Shown: positions 1 through 10,630 of the stretch, piece by piece
How positions within the stretch are numbered: position 1 is the stretch's first letter
Layout: every line of letters begins with the position of its first letter
Assembly: GCA_041396705.1 (NCBI GenBank)
Contig: JAWKYB010000004.1
Coordinates: 186,001-250,000 of the forward strand
Source of the DNA: Alphaproteobacteria bacterium
Lineage (GTDB): Bacteria; Pseudomonadota; Alphaproteobacteria; CALKHQ01
DNA length: 64,000 nucleotides
Reading direction: 5' to 3'
Made by a program: the position numbers and the translations under genes
The notes under the pieces: model-generated
Databases searched by the model: none
Told to the model about the DNA's origin: nothing
What the model saw: only the letters and a program-made list of their open reading frames with translations

Positions 1-1789
1 TGACCGGCGCGCTGACCGCATCGCGGCTGGGCGTGCTAATCGGCCGCGCCGCCGCCCTGGCGGCGAAATCCCCGACCCCCGCATTCCAGTCGGCGCCGAC
101 GAAGCGCAGCAGCCGGCGCGCGGTCGCCTCGAAGTCGGCGACCAGATCCTCGTAGCGCAGGACCAGCGTCGGCGTCGGCAGGTCGGGCGCCAGCCGCTGC
201 CAGAGGTCGGCCATGGCGGCATAGGTCGCGGCCGCGTCCGCCAGCGTCAGCAGGTGCACCGTGGCGGGGTCCGGCGCGAAATACTGCATGAAGGCGCTGA
301 GGCAGGCGTCGCGCGGATCGCGGACCATCAGCAGCACCGGTGCGGCCGGGAACAGGCGGGCGACGAGCGGCAGCTCGATCAGGTTCCACGGCTGCTTGTC
401 GACGAGGCGCAGGCCCCGCGCCAGGGTGGGGAACCGGCTTTCCGCCTGCTGCCAGTAGTCCGCGCGCAGCCGTGCGGCAGCGTCCGCGCCGAGGTCGGCG
501 AGGCTGGCCGGATAGCCTTCGCCCAGGCTGCGCGCCAGTCGGCCGATAAGCGGCGCCTCGTCGCTGGTGACGAAGCCGCCCTGGGCGGCGAGCACCTGTT
601 CGACCAGCGTGGTGCCGGAGCGCGGGAAGCCGACGACGAACACCGGCGGCACGCGATCGTCCGCATGCGGCGCCGGTGCCTGGACGGCCTCGGCCGGCAG
701 GGCCGCCATTGCCGCGATGCGCCGGCCGAGCCAGGTGCGCCGTGCCGGGTCCTGCGGCATCAGGCCGGCCTGCAACCGGTTCGACTCCGCGAACCGCGCG
801 AAGGCGGCACGATATTCGCCGAGCCGGTCGAGCGCATGGCCGAGCTCGGTCAACGCCTCCACCGCGATGGCCGGGTCCGTTTCGTCCGCCAGCAGCGCCT
901 CCAGGCGCATGCGGGCCTCGGCGGTCGCACCTTCGGCGGCCAGCAGCTGGGCCTCGGTCAGCCGGGCGACGGCATGGCACGGGTCGAGGGCCAGGGCGCG
1001 GGCCGCATGGCGGCGCGCCTCGTCGGGCCGGCGCAGCTCCTGCAGCGACTGGGCCGCGACGGCATGGGCCTCGATATGATCATGATCATATGACAGCGCG
1101 CGGCGGCAGTGCGCCTCGGCCGCGGCGGGATCGTGGCGCAGCATGGCCAGCTTGGCGCGGTCGACATGCGCCTGCGGCAGCGCGGGCTGCAGCGTCAGCG
1201 CCCGCAGCAGCGCGGCATCCGCACCGGCCGGGTCGCCGGCCGCGGCCAGCGCCTGGCCGAGGGCGAGCTGGGCCGGCGCGGCGACGGGGTCGAGCCGGCA
1301 GGCGGCGCGCAGGTCGTCGAGCGCGTCCGCCCGGCCCGCCGCCAGCCGCAACCGGCCACGGGCGAGGCGGGCGCGGGGGTCGTTCGGCGCCTGCGCCAGC
1401 GCACGGTCGAGCAGGGCCATCGCCTCGCCGCGCCGCGGTCCGGCGGCGAGCAGCATCGCCAGCGTGACCAGGGCGGGGACATGGCCGGGCTCCGAATGCA
1501 GCAGCGCGTCGAGCTGCCCGACCGCCGCGTCGCTGTCGCCCGCCTTGCGCAGCGCCTCGGCCAGGTTGAAGCGGGCGGCGGCCGCACCGGGCTGCAGATC
1601 GGCGATCAGCCGGAAATGGGCGATCGCGGCGGCGTGGTCGCCGCGCCGCGAAGCCGCCGCGCCGGCAAGCCGCAGGGCGGCGACGTCGTGCGGGTCCTGC
1701 GCCAGCGCGACGCCGGCCAGCCGCTCGGCCTCGGCCGCATCGCCGCGTTGCCAGGCGTCGGTTGCGGCCTGGAGGGTCTCGCCGATCAT
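1..1789 (-). CDS. TPR-repeat sulfotransferase, 3' end missing
   Basis: This is a cytoplasmic-looking protein of at least 596 residues. The N-terminal two thirds are Ala/Leu-rich helical repeats of TPR type. The C-terminal part carries a sulfotransferase signature: PPVFVVGFPRSGTTLVEQVLA near residues 376-396 is the 5'-phosphosulfate (PAPS) loop, followed by VDKQPWN and MIRDPRDACLSAFMQYF. This combination is a common bacterial family (TPR plus Sulfotransfer_3) thought to transfer sulfate from PAPS to an unidentified acceptor. The reading frame is open to the window edge and ends in an STPSRDAVSAPV-like motif usually found close to the C terminus, so few residues are missing. ATG at 1789 is chosen because the only nearby upstream ATG runs straight into a stop. 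It starts 22 bases after the hydantoinase B stop and is probably the last gene of that operon. Confidence 0.8.
   Translation of the reverse strand, partial: MIGETLQAATDAWQRGDAAEAERLAGVALAQDPHDVAALRLAGAAASRRGDHAAAIAHFRLIADLQPGAAAARFNLAEALRKAGDSDAAVGQLDALLHSEPGHVPALVTLAMLLAAGPRRGEAMALLDRALAQAPNDPRARLARGRLRLAAGRADALDDLRAACRLDPVAAPAQLALGQALAAAGDPAGADAALLRALTLQPALPQAHVDRAKLAMLRHDPAAAEAHCRRALSYDHDHIEAHAVAAQSLQELRRPDEARRHAARALALDPCHAVARLTEAQLLAAEGATAEARMRLEALLADETDPAIAVEALTELGHALDRLGEYRAAFARFAESNRLQAGLMPQDPARRTWLGRRIAAMAALPAEAVQAPAPHADDRVPPVFVVGFPRSGTTLVEQVLAAQGGFVTSDEAPLIGRLARSLGEGYPASLADLGADAAARLRADYWQQAESRFPTLARGLRLVDKQPWNLIELPLVARLFPAAPVLLMVRDPRDACLSAFMQYFAPDPATVHLLTLADAAATYAAMADLWQRLAPDLPTPTLVLRYEDLVADFEATARRLLRFVGADWNAGVGDFAARAAARPISTPSRDAVSAPV
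1074..1091. repeat. 18-bp perfect AT-rich palindrome inside the TPR gene
   Basis: ATATGATCATGATCATAT reads identically on both strands. It encodes a YDHDH stretch of the TPR protein. It stands out because the surrounding 1.8 kb is extremely GC-rich. It may be chance coding sequence or a protein-binding site within the gene. Confidence 0.4.
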
Positions 1790-1811
1790 CGGGCGCCGCG
1801 CGCGGCCATGC

Positions 1812-3380
1812 TCAGCCGTGGCCGCCGCCCTGGGCGGTGAACAGGCGGACCTCGTCGCCGGGCTGCAGCGCGACGCCGCTGGCAAAGGCGAGCAGCCGCT
1901 CCTGCGCCTGTCCGCCGGGCGTGATGCCGACACCGTTGACGCCGCCGGGCGCCCCGCCGGCAAGCGGCCACACCGGCACCCGTGTGCGGCCATAGCCGAC
2001 CGACAGGGTGGCCGGCGCGCGCAGGCGCAACAGCGTCTCGACGCCGCAGCCGCCGCGCCGTCCCGTGCCGCCCGCGGCTGCATCGGCGCGCAGCGTCTTG
2101 CGGCCGACCAGATGGCCGTAGCGCGCCTCGGCGATCTCGACCGGGCAGTTGTATGTCTCGCCATGGCTGGCCGAGAACATCGCGTCGAGCCCGTCGCGCG
2201 CCGCGGTGGCGCCCCAGCCGCCCTGCTGCGGCTCGACCATGGTGTAGGCGCGGCCGCTGTCGGCGTGGCGCCCGGCCAGCACCGTGCCGCAGATCGAGGC
2301 GAAGTGCCCGGCCGGCAGCCGCTCTGGCATCGCCTCGGCGAGGCAGCGCCACAGCAGGTCGAACAGCCGGATGCGGGTTTCGAAGTAGTAGCCGTGCGGC
2401 GCCGGCTCGCGGGCATGGAACACGCTGCCCGGCCGGGTCAGCACTTCCAGTGCGCGGTACGAGCCGGCATTGGCCTGGCGCGACGGGTCGGTCAGTGCCT
2501 TGAAGATCATCTGCGCCGCGATCACCGCGCCGTCGCGGCTGGTGTTCCACGGTCCGTCCGACTGGTCCGGCGCCTCGGTCAGGTCGACGGTGAAGCGGTC
2601 CGGCGCGACCGCGATCGCCGCCCGCCAGACGGGGCCGTGGTCCTGCTCCTCCGCGATCCGATAGCGGCGGGGCGGCAGCGCGGCCAGCCCGGCGGCGGCG
2701 CGCCCGGCGGCGCGGTCGAACGCGCGCTGCAGCGCGGCGTCGTAGGCGGCACGGCCGTGGCGCTGCACCACCTCGGCAATCCGCGCCGCGCCGCGCCGGC
2801 CGGCGGCGACCTGGGCCCACAGGTCGCCGGCCAGGATGTCGGGCAGCCGGGAGTTGGCGCGGATCAGCTCCAGCACCGGCGTGACCGGCCGGCCGCGGTC
2901 GAACAGCTTCACCGCCGGCAGCCGCAGGCCTTCCTGGTGGATATCGGTGGCGTCGACCGCCATCGAGCCGGCGACCCGGCCGCCGATGTCGGACCAGTGG
3001 GCGATGGACGCGGCCCAGGCCACCGGCGCGCCGCCGGCGAACACGGGCTGGGCGACCACGGCGTCGTTCAGGTGGGTGACGGCGCCGTGATAGGGGTCGT
3101 TGGTCAGGAAGATGTCGCCGTCGGCGATGTCGCCGGCGAAGCGGCCGGCAATGTGGCGGACCGCCTTGTCGAGCACGCCGACGAAGGTGGGGATGCCGGC
3201 GCCGGAGCTGATCAGGTTGCCGGCGGCATCGGTCAGCCCGGTGCCGACGTCGAGCACCTCATAGATGATCGGGCTCATGGCGGTGCGGCGCAGAACGGCG
3301 AACATCTCGTCGGCCGCCGCCGTCAGCGCCGCCTCGACGATCTCGAGCGTGAAGGTGTCGGGCGCGGCCGGGCCGCGCAT
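1812..3380 (-). CDS. Hydantoinase B / N-methylhydantoinase B-type subunit (copy 1)
   Basis: The 522-residue protein belongs to the HyuB/OplaH-C/acetophenone-carboxylase family. These proteins pair with an ATP-using HyuA subunit to open or carboxylate cyclic amides and related carbonyl compounds. The family N terminus is clear (EIVEAALTAAADEMFAVLRR, then SPIIYEVLDVGTGLTD), as are NDPYHGAVTHLND and the C-terminal Gly-rich tail with PGDEVRLFTAQGGG. ATG at 3380 is preferred because a GGAG lies 6 bases upstream. A GTG at 3431 is an alternative start that would leave only 9 bases after the upstream stop. The gene lies directly after a very similar hyuB paralogue with no hyuA in the same operon, so its partner is probably the HyuA at 6.3-8.4 kb. 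The exact substrate cannot be read from sequence. Confidence 0.85.
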   Translation of the reverse strand: MRGPAAPDTFTLEIVEAALTAAADEMFAVLRRTAMSPIIYEVLDVGTGLTDAAGNLISSGAGIPTFVGVLDKAVRHIAGRFAGDIADGDIFLTNDPYHGAVTHLNDAVVAQPVFAGGAPVAWAASIAHWSDIGGRVAGSMAVDATDIHQEGLRLPAVKLFDRGRPVTPVLELIRANSRLPDILAGDLWAQVAAGRRGAARIAEVVQRHGRAAYDAALQRAFDRAAGRAAAGLAALPPRRYRIAEEQDHGPVWRAAIAVAPDRFTVDLTEAPDQSDGPWNTSRDGAVIAAQMIFKALTDPSRQANAGSYRALEVLTRPGSVFHAREPAPHGYYFETRIRLFDLLWRCLAEAMPERLPAGHFASICGTVLAGRHADSGRAYTMVEPQQGGWGATAARDGLDAMFSASHGETYNCPVEIAEARYGHLVGRKTLRADAAAGGTGRRGGCGVETLLRLRAPATLSVGYGRTRVPVWPLAGGAPGGVNGVGITPGGQAQERLLAFASGVALQPGDEVRLFTAQGGGHG

Positions 3381-3440
3381 CTCAGGCTCCGCCCGTGCCG
3401 AAGCCGCGGCCGCGGTGATCCGGGCGTGCACCGGCCGTCG

Positions 3441-5096
3441 TCACGCGTCCAGCCCGTAGACCTCGCGCGCCCGTTTCCGGCTCAGCAGCCCGTCGCGGAT
3501 GTCGCGGCGCACGGCCTCCGGATCGCGCTGGCGCGGGTCGCCCAGGCCGCCGCCGATGCCGGTGACCACCCGGATGACGTCGTCCCTGGCCGTCTTCAGG
3601 CCGGAGACGAAGGCGTAGCGCTCGGCGGAGCCGTCGCCGCGGATCACCTCGACATAGTTGGGCGAGCCGTCGCGGCCGCCGTCGACGCCCCAGGCCGGGA
3701 ACTTCGAGCGGGTGTAGCCGACGGTGAGGAAGCCGCCGTCGGCGCGCACGCGGTAGTCGAGCACGATGCCGCGGCCTCCGGTCCAGCGGCCCTCGCCGCC
3801 GGGCGCCTCGTTCAGCTGCATGCGGTCGATGGTCAGCCCGTTGCGCGCCTCGGAAATCTCGGCCGGACAGTTGAAGGTCTCGCCGTGGAAGCCGCAAAAC
3901 ATCGCGGTGTTGCCGTCGCGGCCGTGGGCGGCGCCCCAGCCGCCGAGCTGCGGCTCGATGATGGTGTAGGTGCGGCCGGTGTCCGGGTGCCTGCCGCCGA
4001 TGAAGGTGCCGCAGACCGAGGCGAAGTGACCGGCCGGCAGCACATCGGGCATGTGCGGCGCCAGGCAGCGCCACATCAGGTCATAGGCCCGCAGCTCGAT
4101 CTCGTAGTAGAAGCCGACCGGCGCCGGTTCCTTGGCGTGGAACACCGTGCCCTCGGCGGTCAGCAGCTCGATCGGGCGGAAGCTGCCCTCGTTGCACGGC
4201 GAATAGGGGTCGGTGATCGACTTCAACAGCATCTGCGCGCAGACCATCACGCCGTCGCGCGAGGTGTTGACCGGCCCGGTCGACTGAGGCGGGTTGTCGC
4301 GCAGGTCGACGGTGAAGCGGTCGGGCGCGATGGTGATCCTGACGTTGAAGCGCGCGCCGTCGTCCTGCTCCTCGGTCAGCTCCCAGGTGCCGTGCGGCAG
4401 CTTCCTCAGCGCAGCCAGCGAGGTCTGCTCGCCATAGTCCATGAACGCGTCGATGGCGGCGGCGAAGGTGTCGACGCCGTATTTCGCGGCCAGCCCCTCC
4501 AGCCGGCGCGCGCCGATGCGGACCGCGGCGATGGCCGCCCACAGGTCGCCGGTCAGGTAGTCGGGCATGCGCGAGTTGACGGTCAGGATGTCGAGCACGC
4601 CCTGGATCGGCTTGCCGCGCGCGATCATCTTGATCGCCGGGATGCGCACGCCTTCCTGGTAGATCTCGGTCGCCTCGCCGGTCAGCGAGCCGGGCGCCAT
4701 GCCGCCGACGTCGGAATAGTGCGCGATGGTCGCGGTCCAGGCGATCAGCCGGCCGCCGGCGAACACCGGCATCGCCAGCACGATGTCGTTGAGGTGGGTG
4801 ACGCCGCCCCAATAGGGGTCGTTGGTGGCGAACACGTCGCCGGGCTCGATCTGGTCGGCCGGGAACTTGGCCAGCAGCACCTTCACCGCCTTGTCGAGCA
4901 CGCCGACGAAGGCAGGAATGCCGGCGCCGGACGAGGCCAGCCGGCCCTGGCCGTCCATGATGCCGGTGCCCATATCGAGCACCTCGTAGATGATCGAGCT
5001 CATCGCGGTCTTGCGCATCGCCGCGAACATTTCGTCGGCGGTGGCCTGCAGCGCGTTCTGGATGATGTCCAGCGTGATCGGATCGTAGGCCTGCAT
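3441..5096 (-). CDS. Hydantoinase B / N-methylhydantoinase B-type subunit (copy 2)
   Basis: The 551-residue HyuB-family protein starts MQAYDPITLDIIQNALQATA, the standard family start, with AGGAG 8 bases before the ATG. A longer open frame upstream lacks family similarity and was not used. Core segments IIYEVLDMGTGIMD, FVGVLDKAV and NDPYWGGVTHLNDIVLAMPVF match copy 1 almost residue for residue, so the two are paralogues from duplication. It is the first gene of the leftward unit copy 2, copy 1, TPR-sulfotransferase, and is transcribed divergently from the TauD-type dioxygenase. The role is inferred from the family: the catalytic partner of an ATP-dependent HyuA in ring opening of a hydantoin-like or lactam-like compound. 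Confidence 0.87.
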   Translation of the reverse strand: MQAYDPITLDIIQNALQATADEMFAAMRKTAMSSIIYEVLDMGTGIMDGQGRLASSGAGIPAFVGVLDKAVKVLLAKFPADQIEPGDVFATNDPYWGGVTHLNDIVLAMPVFAGGRLIAWTATIAHYSDVGGMAPGSLTGEATEIYQEGVRIPAIKMIARGKPIQGVLDILTVNSRMPDYLTGDLWAAIAAVRIGARRLEGLAAKYGVDTFAAAIDAFMDYGEQTSLAALRKLPHGTWELTEEQDDGARFNVRITIAPDRFTVDLRDNPPQSTGPVNTSRDGVMVCAQMLLKSITDPYSPCNEGSFRPIELLTAEGTVFHAKEPAPVGFYYEIELRAYDLMWRCLAPHMPDVLPAGHFASVCGTFIGGRHPDTGRTYTIIEPQLGGWGAAHGRDGNTAMFCGFHGETFNCPAEISEARNGLTIDRMQLNEAPGGEGRWTGGRGIVLDYRVRADGGFLTVGYTRSKFPAWGVDGGRDGSPNYVEVIRGDGSAERYAFVSGLKTARDDVIRVVTGIGGGLGDPRQRDPEAVRRDIRDGLLSRKRAREVYGLDA

Positions 5097-5256
5097 GAGT
5101 CCGCTCCTGCCCGGGATCGGCGCCACTCTGCGCCTCCCCACGCGCGCCCCGGGGGCGACGCGCATTCGGCAGAGGATGGCGCCCGCGCAACGCCGCGCTA
5201 GAATAGGCCTGCGCGCGCCCACCGACAACTGCGCGCCGCCGGCACGAGGCACTCGG

Positions 5257-6120
5257 ATGACAGCCGCTATCGCAGCGCCCACCCTCGACACCCGCCCCCT
5301 CGGCCCGTTCGGCGTCGAGATCCGCGGCGTCGACCTCGGCGGCGGCATCGACGATGGCCTGGGCGACGCGATCGGGCGCGCCTTCCTCGACCACCAGCTG
5401 CTGCTGTTCCGCGACCAGGCGCTGAACCCTGCCGCGCAGGTCGCCTTCGCCCGCCGCTTCGGCGAGGTGCAGGTCCACGTCATGAACCAGTACCACGACG
5501 GCGGACTGCCGGAGCTCTACGTGCTGTCCAACCGCGGGCCGGACGGGCGGCCGAACGGCCGGCATCCCGACAAGGGCACGCTGTACTGGCACACCGACAA
5601 CTCGTGGTCGCGGGTCACCGGGCATGCCACCTTCCTCTACGTCGAGGCGGCGCCCGCCGAGGGCGGCGGCACCGAGTGGGCCGACATGTATGCCGCCTAT
5701 GACCGGCTCGACCCGGCCGAGCGCGACCGGCTTTCCGGCCTGCGCGCGGTGCACAACCTCGATTTCTCGCGCACCCGGCGGCACGGCCACGACCCGATGA
5801 CCGACGAACAGCGTAGGCAGAAGCCGCCGGTCGACCACCCGATCGTCCGCACCCACCCGGAGACCGGCCGCAAGTGTCTCTACCTCGGCGACCATGCCGA
5901 GACCATCCAGGGCATGGACTACGCCGAGGGCCGGGCGCTGGTGCAGGCGATCAACGATCGCATCGTGACGCCGGACATCGTCACCGGTCATCGCTGGCGG
6001 GCAGGCGACTTCGTGGTCTGGGACAACCGCTGCCTGCTGCACCGCGCGCAGCCCTACGACCCGGCGAAGGACATCCGCGTCATCCGCCGCTGCACCACCC
6101 TGGGCGAGGTGCCGCACTGA
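5257..6120 (+). CDS. TauD/TfdA-family Fe(II)/2-oxoglutarate dioxygenase
   Basis: The 287-residue protein has the family length. It shows the iron triad, H112-x-D114 in LYWHTDNSW and distal H262 in CLLHRAQ. The 2-oxoglutarate-binding arginines lie in the DIRVIRRCT segment (R274/R277). The family oxidises a substrate C-H bond with O2 and 2-oxoglutarate, releasing succinate and CO2, often to detach sulfite or an aryl or alkyl group. ATG at 5257 is chosen because the protein homology begins there (TAAIAAPTLDTRPL) and GAGG lies about 7 bases upstream. The open frame extends further back only through low-complexity Arg/Pro coding. It is divergent from the hyuB pair and convergent with hyuA. The substrate is unknown, but its position among hyu genes suggests oxidation of the same substrate class. 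Confidence 0.88.
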   Translation: MTAAIAAPTLDTRPLGPFGVEIRGVDLGGGIDDGLGDAIGRAFLDHQLLLFRDQALNPAAQVAFARRFGEVQVHVMNQYHDGGLPELYVLSNRGPDGRPNGRHPDKGTLYWHTDNSWSRVTGHATFLYVEAAPAEGGGTEWADMYAAYDRLDPAERDRLSGLRAVHNLDFSRTRRHGHDPMTDEQRRQKPPVDHPIVRTHPETGRKCLYLGDHAETIQGMDYAEGRALVQAINDRIVTPDIVTGHRWRAGDFVVWDNRCLLHRAQPYDPAKDIRVIRRCTTLGEVPH

Positions 6121-6188
6121 CGCGGCGGTACGCTCCGCCGCCGCTCGGCCCCGTGGCCGTCGGCGCCGGGCCGGTCCTGGCGCTTTCC

Positions 6189-6279
6189 GTCATGGTCGGG
6201 CTTGTCCGACCATTGGATGCTTGATGCGAAGGATATGCAAGATTAAGGCGTGGATGGTCGGGACAAGCCCGACCATGAC
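6189..6279. repeat. Paired inverted copies of a 25-bp palindromic repeat (REP-like)
   Basis: The left copy at 6189-6213 (core ATGGTCGGGCTTGTCCGACCAT) and the right copy at 6254-6279 (core ATGGTCGGGACAAGCCCGACCAT) are reverse complements apart from one inserted base. They are separated by 40 bases of AT-richer sequence. Each copy is itself nearly palindromic. They lie between the convergent ends of the dioxygenase and hyuA, a typical site for REP/BIME-like elements or bidirectional terminators. A related single copy lies at 9687-9715. Confidence 0.75.
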
Positions 6280-6340
6280 GCCGTGGGGGACTCTGGCTGA
6301 GCGTGGCGGCGCTGAGCGCAAGGGCGCGGCCGGCCCCGGG

Positions 6341-8409
6341 TCACACCTCCCGGATCGCGATCACGATGTTGCCCCAGCGGTCCATCTCGGCGGTGTCGCC
6401 GGGGTGGACGACGACGGTGGTGCCGGATTCCTCGATCACGGCCGGGCCGGGGATGCGCATGCCGGGTTCCAGCAGGGCGTGGTCGTAGATCGCGGTGTCG
6501 TGCACGCCCTCCAGCGCGAAGTCGACCGGGCGCGACGGCTTGCGCGCGTCGTCCAGCCTGCGCCCGGTCATCGGCTTCTCGGCGGGCGCCAGCTTGCCGA
6601 CCTCGGACGAGGCGACCAGGTGCAGGCCGACGAACTCGACCGGGGCGTCGAGGCGGTAGGTGTATTCGCGCTCATAGGCCTGGTGGAAGCTGTCGGCGAT
6701 GGCCGGGATCGCGCCGGCGTCGATGCCGCCGGCCGGCAGCGGCACCTCGACCGAATGCTCCTGATTCTGGTAGCGGAACTTGCCGTAGCGCTGGAAACGC
6801 ACCGCGTCGGCCGCGATGCCCTCGGCGCGGAATTGGCTGCGGGCGTCGGCCTCGACCTCGTCGACCAGGGCCGCGATCGTCCCGGCCTGGGCCGGCACGA
6901 AATCGGTCAGCCGGGTGACGAAATAGTCGCGGCGCAGGTCCGACACCATCATGCCCCAGGCCGAGAACACGGCGGCGCCGTCCGGGATCACCACCTTGCG
7001 CACGCCGAGCTCGCGCGCCAGCGCGCAGGCGTGCATCGCGCCGCCGCCGCCAAAGGCGACCAGGGTGAATTCGCGCGGGTCGTGGCCGCGGTTGACCGAG
7101 ACCAGCTTCAGCGCGTTGACCATGTTGGCGTTGGCGATCCTGATCACGCCGCGGGCGGCGTCGATGCGATCCACATTCAGCCGCGCCGCCAGTCGGTCGA
7201 GCGCGGCGTCGGCCGCGTCCATGTCGGCCTCGACCTCGCCGCCGCAGAAATAGTCGCGGTTGATGCGGCCCAGCGCCAGGTTGGCGTCGGTGGTGGTGAC
7301 CTGGTCGCCGCCGCGGCCATAGGCGGCCGGGCCCGGGCTGGCGCCGGCCGACTGCGGCCCGACATGCAGCTTGCCGAAGTCGTCGACCCAGGCGATGGAG
7401 CCGCCGCCGTTGCCGATCTCGACCAGGTCGACCACCGGCACCATGATCGGATAGCCGGCCGAGGTGCGATCCCGCTCGATCCAATAGTCGGTCATGATGT
7501 TGACCGCGCCGTCCAGGATCAGGCTGCACTTCGCCGTGGTGCCGCCGATGTCGAGCGCGATCACGTTGGGCTCGCCGATCATCCGGCCCAGCGCGGCCGC
7601 GCCCCACACGCCGGAGGCCGGCCCGCTCTCGACCATGGTGATCGGGATCTCGCGGGTATGCTCCGCGGTGTCGACGCCGCAGTTCGACTGCATGACGTAG
7701 AAGCGGCCCTTGAAGCCGCGGTCGGACAGGCCCTGCTGCAGCCGGGTGAGATAGCGCTCGGCCACCGGCTGGACATAGGCGGAGAGGACGGCGGTGGACG
7801 TGCGTTCGTATTCGCGCCACTCGCGGGTGATCTGGTGCGAGGCGACGGCGGAGACCCCGTTCCACAGCCGGCGCACCGCGGCCAGCACCGCCTGCTCCTG
7901 CTCCGGCCGCGCATAGCTGTGCAGCAGGCAGATCGCCACCGCCTCCACCCCCTCGGCCTTGAAGTCGGCGACGATCTCCGGCAGGCCGCCGAGGTCGACC
8001 GGCACCTGCTCGGCGCCGAGGAAGGTGGCGCGGCCCGGCACCTCGCGCCGCAGGTGGCGCGGCACGAACGGCTTCGGCTTCTGGTAGTTCAGGTTGAAGA
8101 AGTCGGGCCGGTTGCCGCGGGCGATCTCCAGCACGTCGCGGAAGCCCTCGGTGGTGATCAGGCCGACCTTGGCGCCCTTGCGCTCGGTCAGCGCGTTGAT
8201 CACCACGGTGGTGCCGTGGGCGAGGAAATCGATCGCGGCCGGGTCGACGCCGCCCTTCTCCAGCACTTGCAGCACGCCGACCTCGAAGTCCGGCGGCGTG
8301 GTATCGGTCTTGGCGGTGCGCACGGTCTGCCGGCCGGTGGCCGGGTCGGTCTCGAAATAGACCAGGTCGGTGAAGGTGCCGCCGACGTCGGTGGCGACGC
8401 GGATGCTGG

Positions 8410-8413
<4 letters not shown>
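6341..8413 (-). CDS. Hydantoinase A / N-methylhydantoinase A-type ATP-dependent subunit
   Basis: The 690-residue protein has the two sugar-kinase/actin-like phosphate motifs of the HyuA/oxoprolinase family: DVGGTFTDL at 9-17 and ALDIGGTTAKCSLI at 286-299. Between them is the hydantoinase A N-terminal region (HGTTVVINALTERKG, LITTEGFRDVLEIARGNRPDFFNLNY). Downstream are GGGSIAWVDDFG and SAGASPGPAAYGRGGDQVTTTDANL. The family hydrolyses ATP to drive opening or carboxylation of a cyclic amide or ketone together with HyuB. It overlaps the preceding ATPase-GAF gene by 4 bases (ATGA) and is the last gene of the transporter operon, so uptake and ring opening of one substrate appear coupled. No hyuB follows; the two hyuB genes across the convergent dioxygenase are the nearest partners. 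Confidence 0.9.
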
Positions 8414-9654
<1,241 letters not shown>

Positions 9655-9686
9655 CGCCGTTGACGTCCGCGATGCATCCACACGTC

Positions 9687-9715
9687 GTCATGCTCGGGAC
9701 AAGCCCGGCCATGAC
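9687..9715. repeat. Single copy of the dispersed palindromic repeat
   Basis: The core TCATGCTCGGGACAAGCCCG followed by GCCATGAC is a diverged copy of the element at 6189-6279. It occupies most of the 97-base space between two co-oriented ATPase genes of one operon, so here it could act as an intercistronic RNA hairpin rather than as an end-of-operon terminator. Confidence 0.7.
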
Positions 9716-9751
9716 GTGCAGGGGGAATGCTGCCGACCTCTACCATCAGCA

Positions 9752-10630
9752 TCACGCCGCCACCGGCTCTTCGGCACCCGGATGTGCCGCCAGCGGCGCG
9801 GCGAAGTCGCCGGCATCGCCCAGCGGTGCCGTCTCCCCGGTCAGCCGCGGCGTCGCCGCCAGCAGGGTCCGCGTGTAGGGGTGGCGCGGGTCGGCGAAAA
9901 CCTGGGCGGTGGTGCCGCGCTCGACGATGCGGCCGCGGTAGATGACGTAGATGCGGTCGGCGAACTCGCGCACCACGCCCAGATTGTGCGAGATGATCAG
10001 CACCGCCGCGCCGCCGGCCTCCGCCCGCGCCCGCATCAGGTCCAGCGTTTGCGCCTGCACGGTGACGTCAAGCGCGGTGCCCGGCTCGTCGGCGATCAGC
10101 AGCCGCGGGTGGTTGGCCAGCGCCATCGCGATCATCACCCGCTGGTTCATGCCGCCGGACAGCTGGAACGGATAGGAGGCGAGCGCGCGGCGCGGTTCCG
10201 GAATGGCGGTGTCGGCCAGCATGCGGGCGGCCTCGCGGGCCGCGGCGGCACGGCCGAGGGCGGGGTTCGCCCGGCGCAGCACCTCGTGGAACTGGCGGCC
10301 GACCGTGTAGACCGGGTTCAGCGCCGAGGTCGGGTCCTGGAAGATCATCGACAGCGCCCGGCCGCGCTGGGCGCGGCGGTCGGCGGAGCTGAGCCGCAGC
10401 TGGTCGCGGCCGTCGAAGACGACGCTGCCGGCGACGCGGGCGCGGCGCTCGCGGTCCATCAGGCCCATGACGATGCGCGCGGTCACCGACTTGCCCGACC
10501 CGCTCTCGCCGACCAGCGCCACCTTCTCGCCTTCGCGGACATGGAGGTCGATGCCGTGCAGCACCTCGACCGGGCCTTCGGGCGTGTCGAAGGCCAGCCT
10601 GAGGCCGCGCACCTGCAACAGCGCGCTCAT
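9752..10630 (-). CDS. Peptide/opine ABC transporter ATP-binding protein (DppD-like)
   Basis: The 292-residue ATPase starts MSALLQVRGLRLAFDTPEG. It shows Walker A GESGSGKS, Q-loop FQDPTSALNPVYTVGRQ, a variant signature LSGGMNQRV, Walker B LLIADEPGTALD and an H-loop in IISHNLGVV. The RHPYTRTLLAATPRL tail is typical of the oligopeptide/dipeptide importer family. The ATG overlaps the stop of the upstream permease (ATGA), which fixes the start. It forms a heterodimer with the next ATPase (ATPase-GAF protein) at the inner face of the membrane to power uptake. Beyond the peptide, nickel or opine family, the substrate is not readable. Confidence 0.92.
   Translation of the reverse strand: MSALLQVRGLRLAFDTPEGPVEVLHGIDLHVREGEKVALVGESGSGKSVTARIVMGLMDRERRARVAGSVVFDGRDQLRLSSADRRAQRGRALSMIFQDPTSALNPVYTVGRQFHEVLRRANPALGRAAAAREAARMLADTAIPEPRRALASYPFQLSGGMNQRVMIAMALANHPRLLIADEPGTALDVTVQAQTLDLMRARAEAGGAAVLIISHNLGVVREFADRIYVIYRGRIVERGTTAQVFADPRHPYTRTLLAATPRLTGETAPLGDAGDFAAPLAAHPGAEEPVAA

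Noticed and set aside
36..980. A minus-strand frame of 314 codons at the left edge
   Set aside because: It is in a different phase from the sulfotransferase signature PRSGTT and is Arg/Gly/Pro/Ala-rich noise.
1143..5201. A 1352-codon open frame on the plus strand, antisense to the sulfotransferase and hyuB genes
   Set aside because: It is low-complexity (Arg, Ala, Gly, Asp, His rich), without domains, and mirrors real hyuB genes on the other strand. Very high GC keeps antisense frames open.
5180..5210. TAGAAT as -10 of the dioxygenase gene
   Set aside because: The -10 match is good, but the best -35 at proper spacing (ATGGCG) is poor, so it was not listed as a promoter.
6221..6330. A short peptide beginning with an AWMVGTSPTM-like sequence
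   Set aside because: It is a translation of the palindromic repeat, which commonly creates such false proteins in related genomes.
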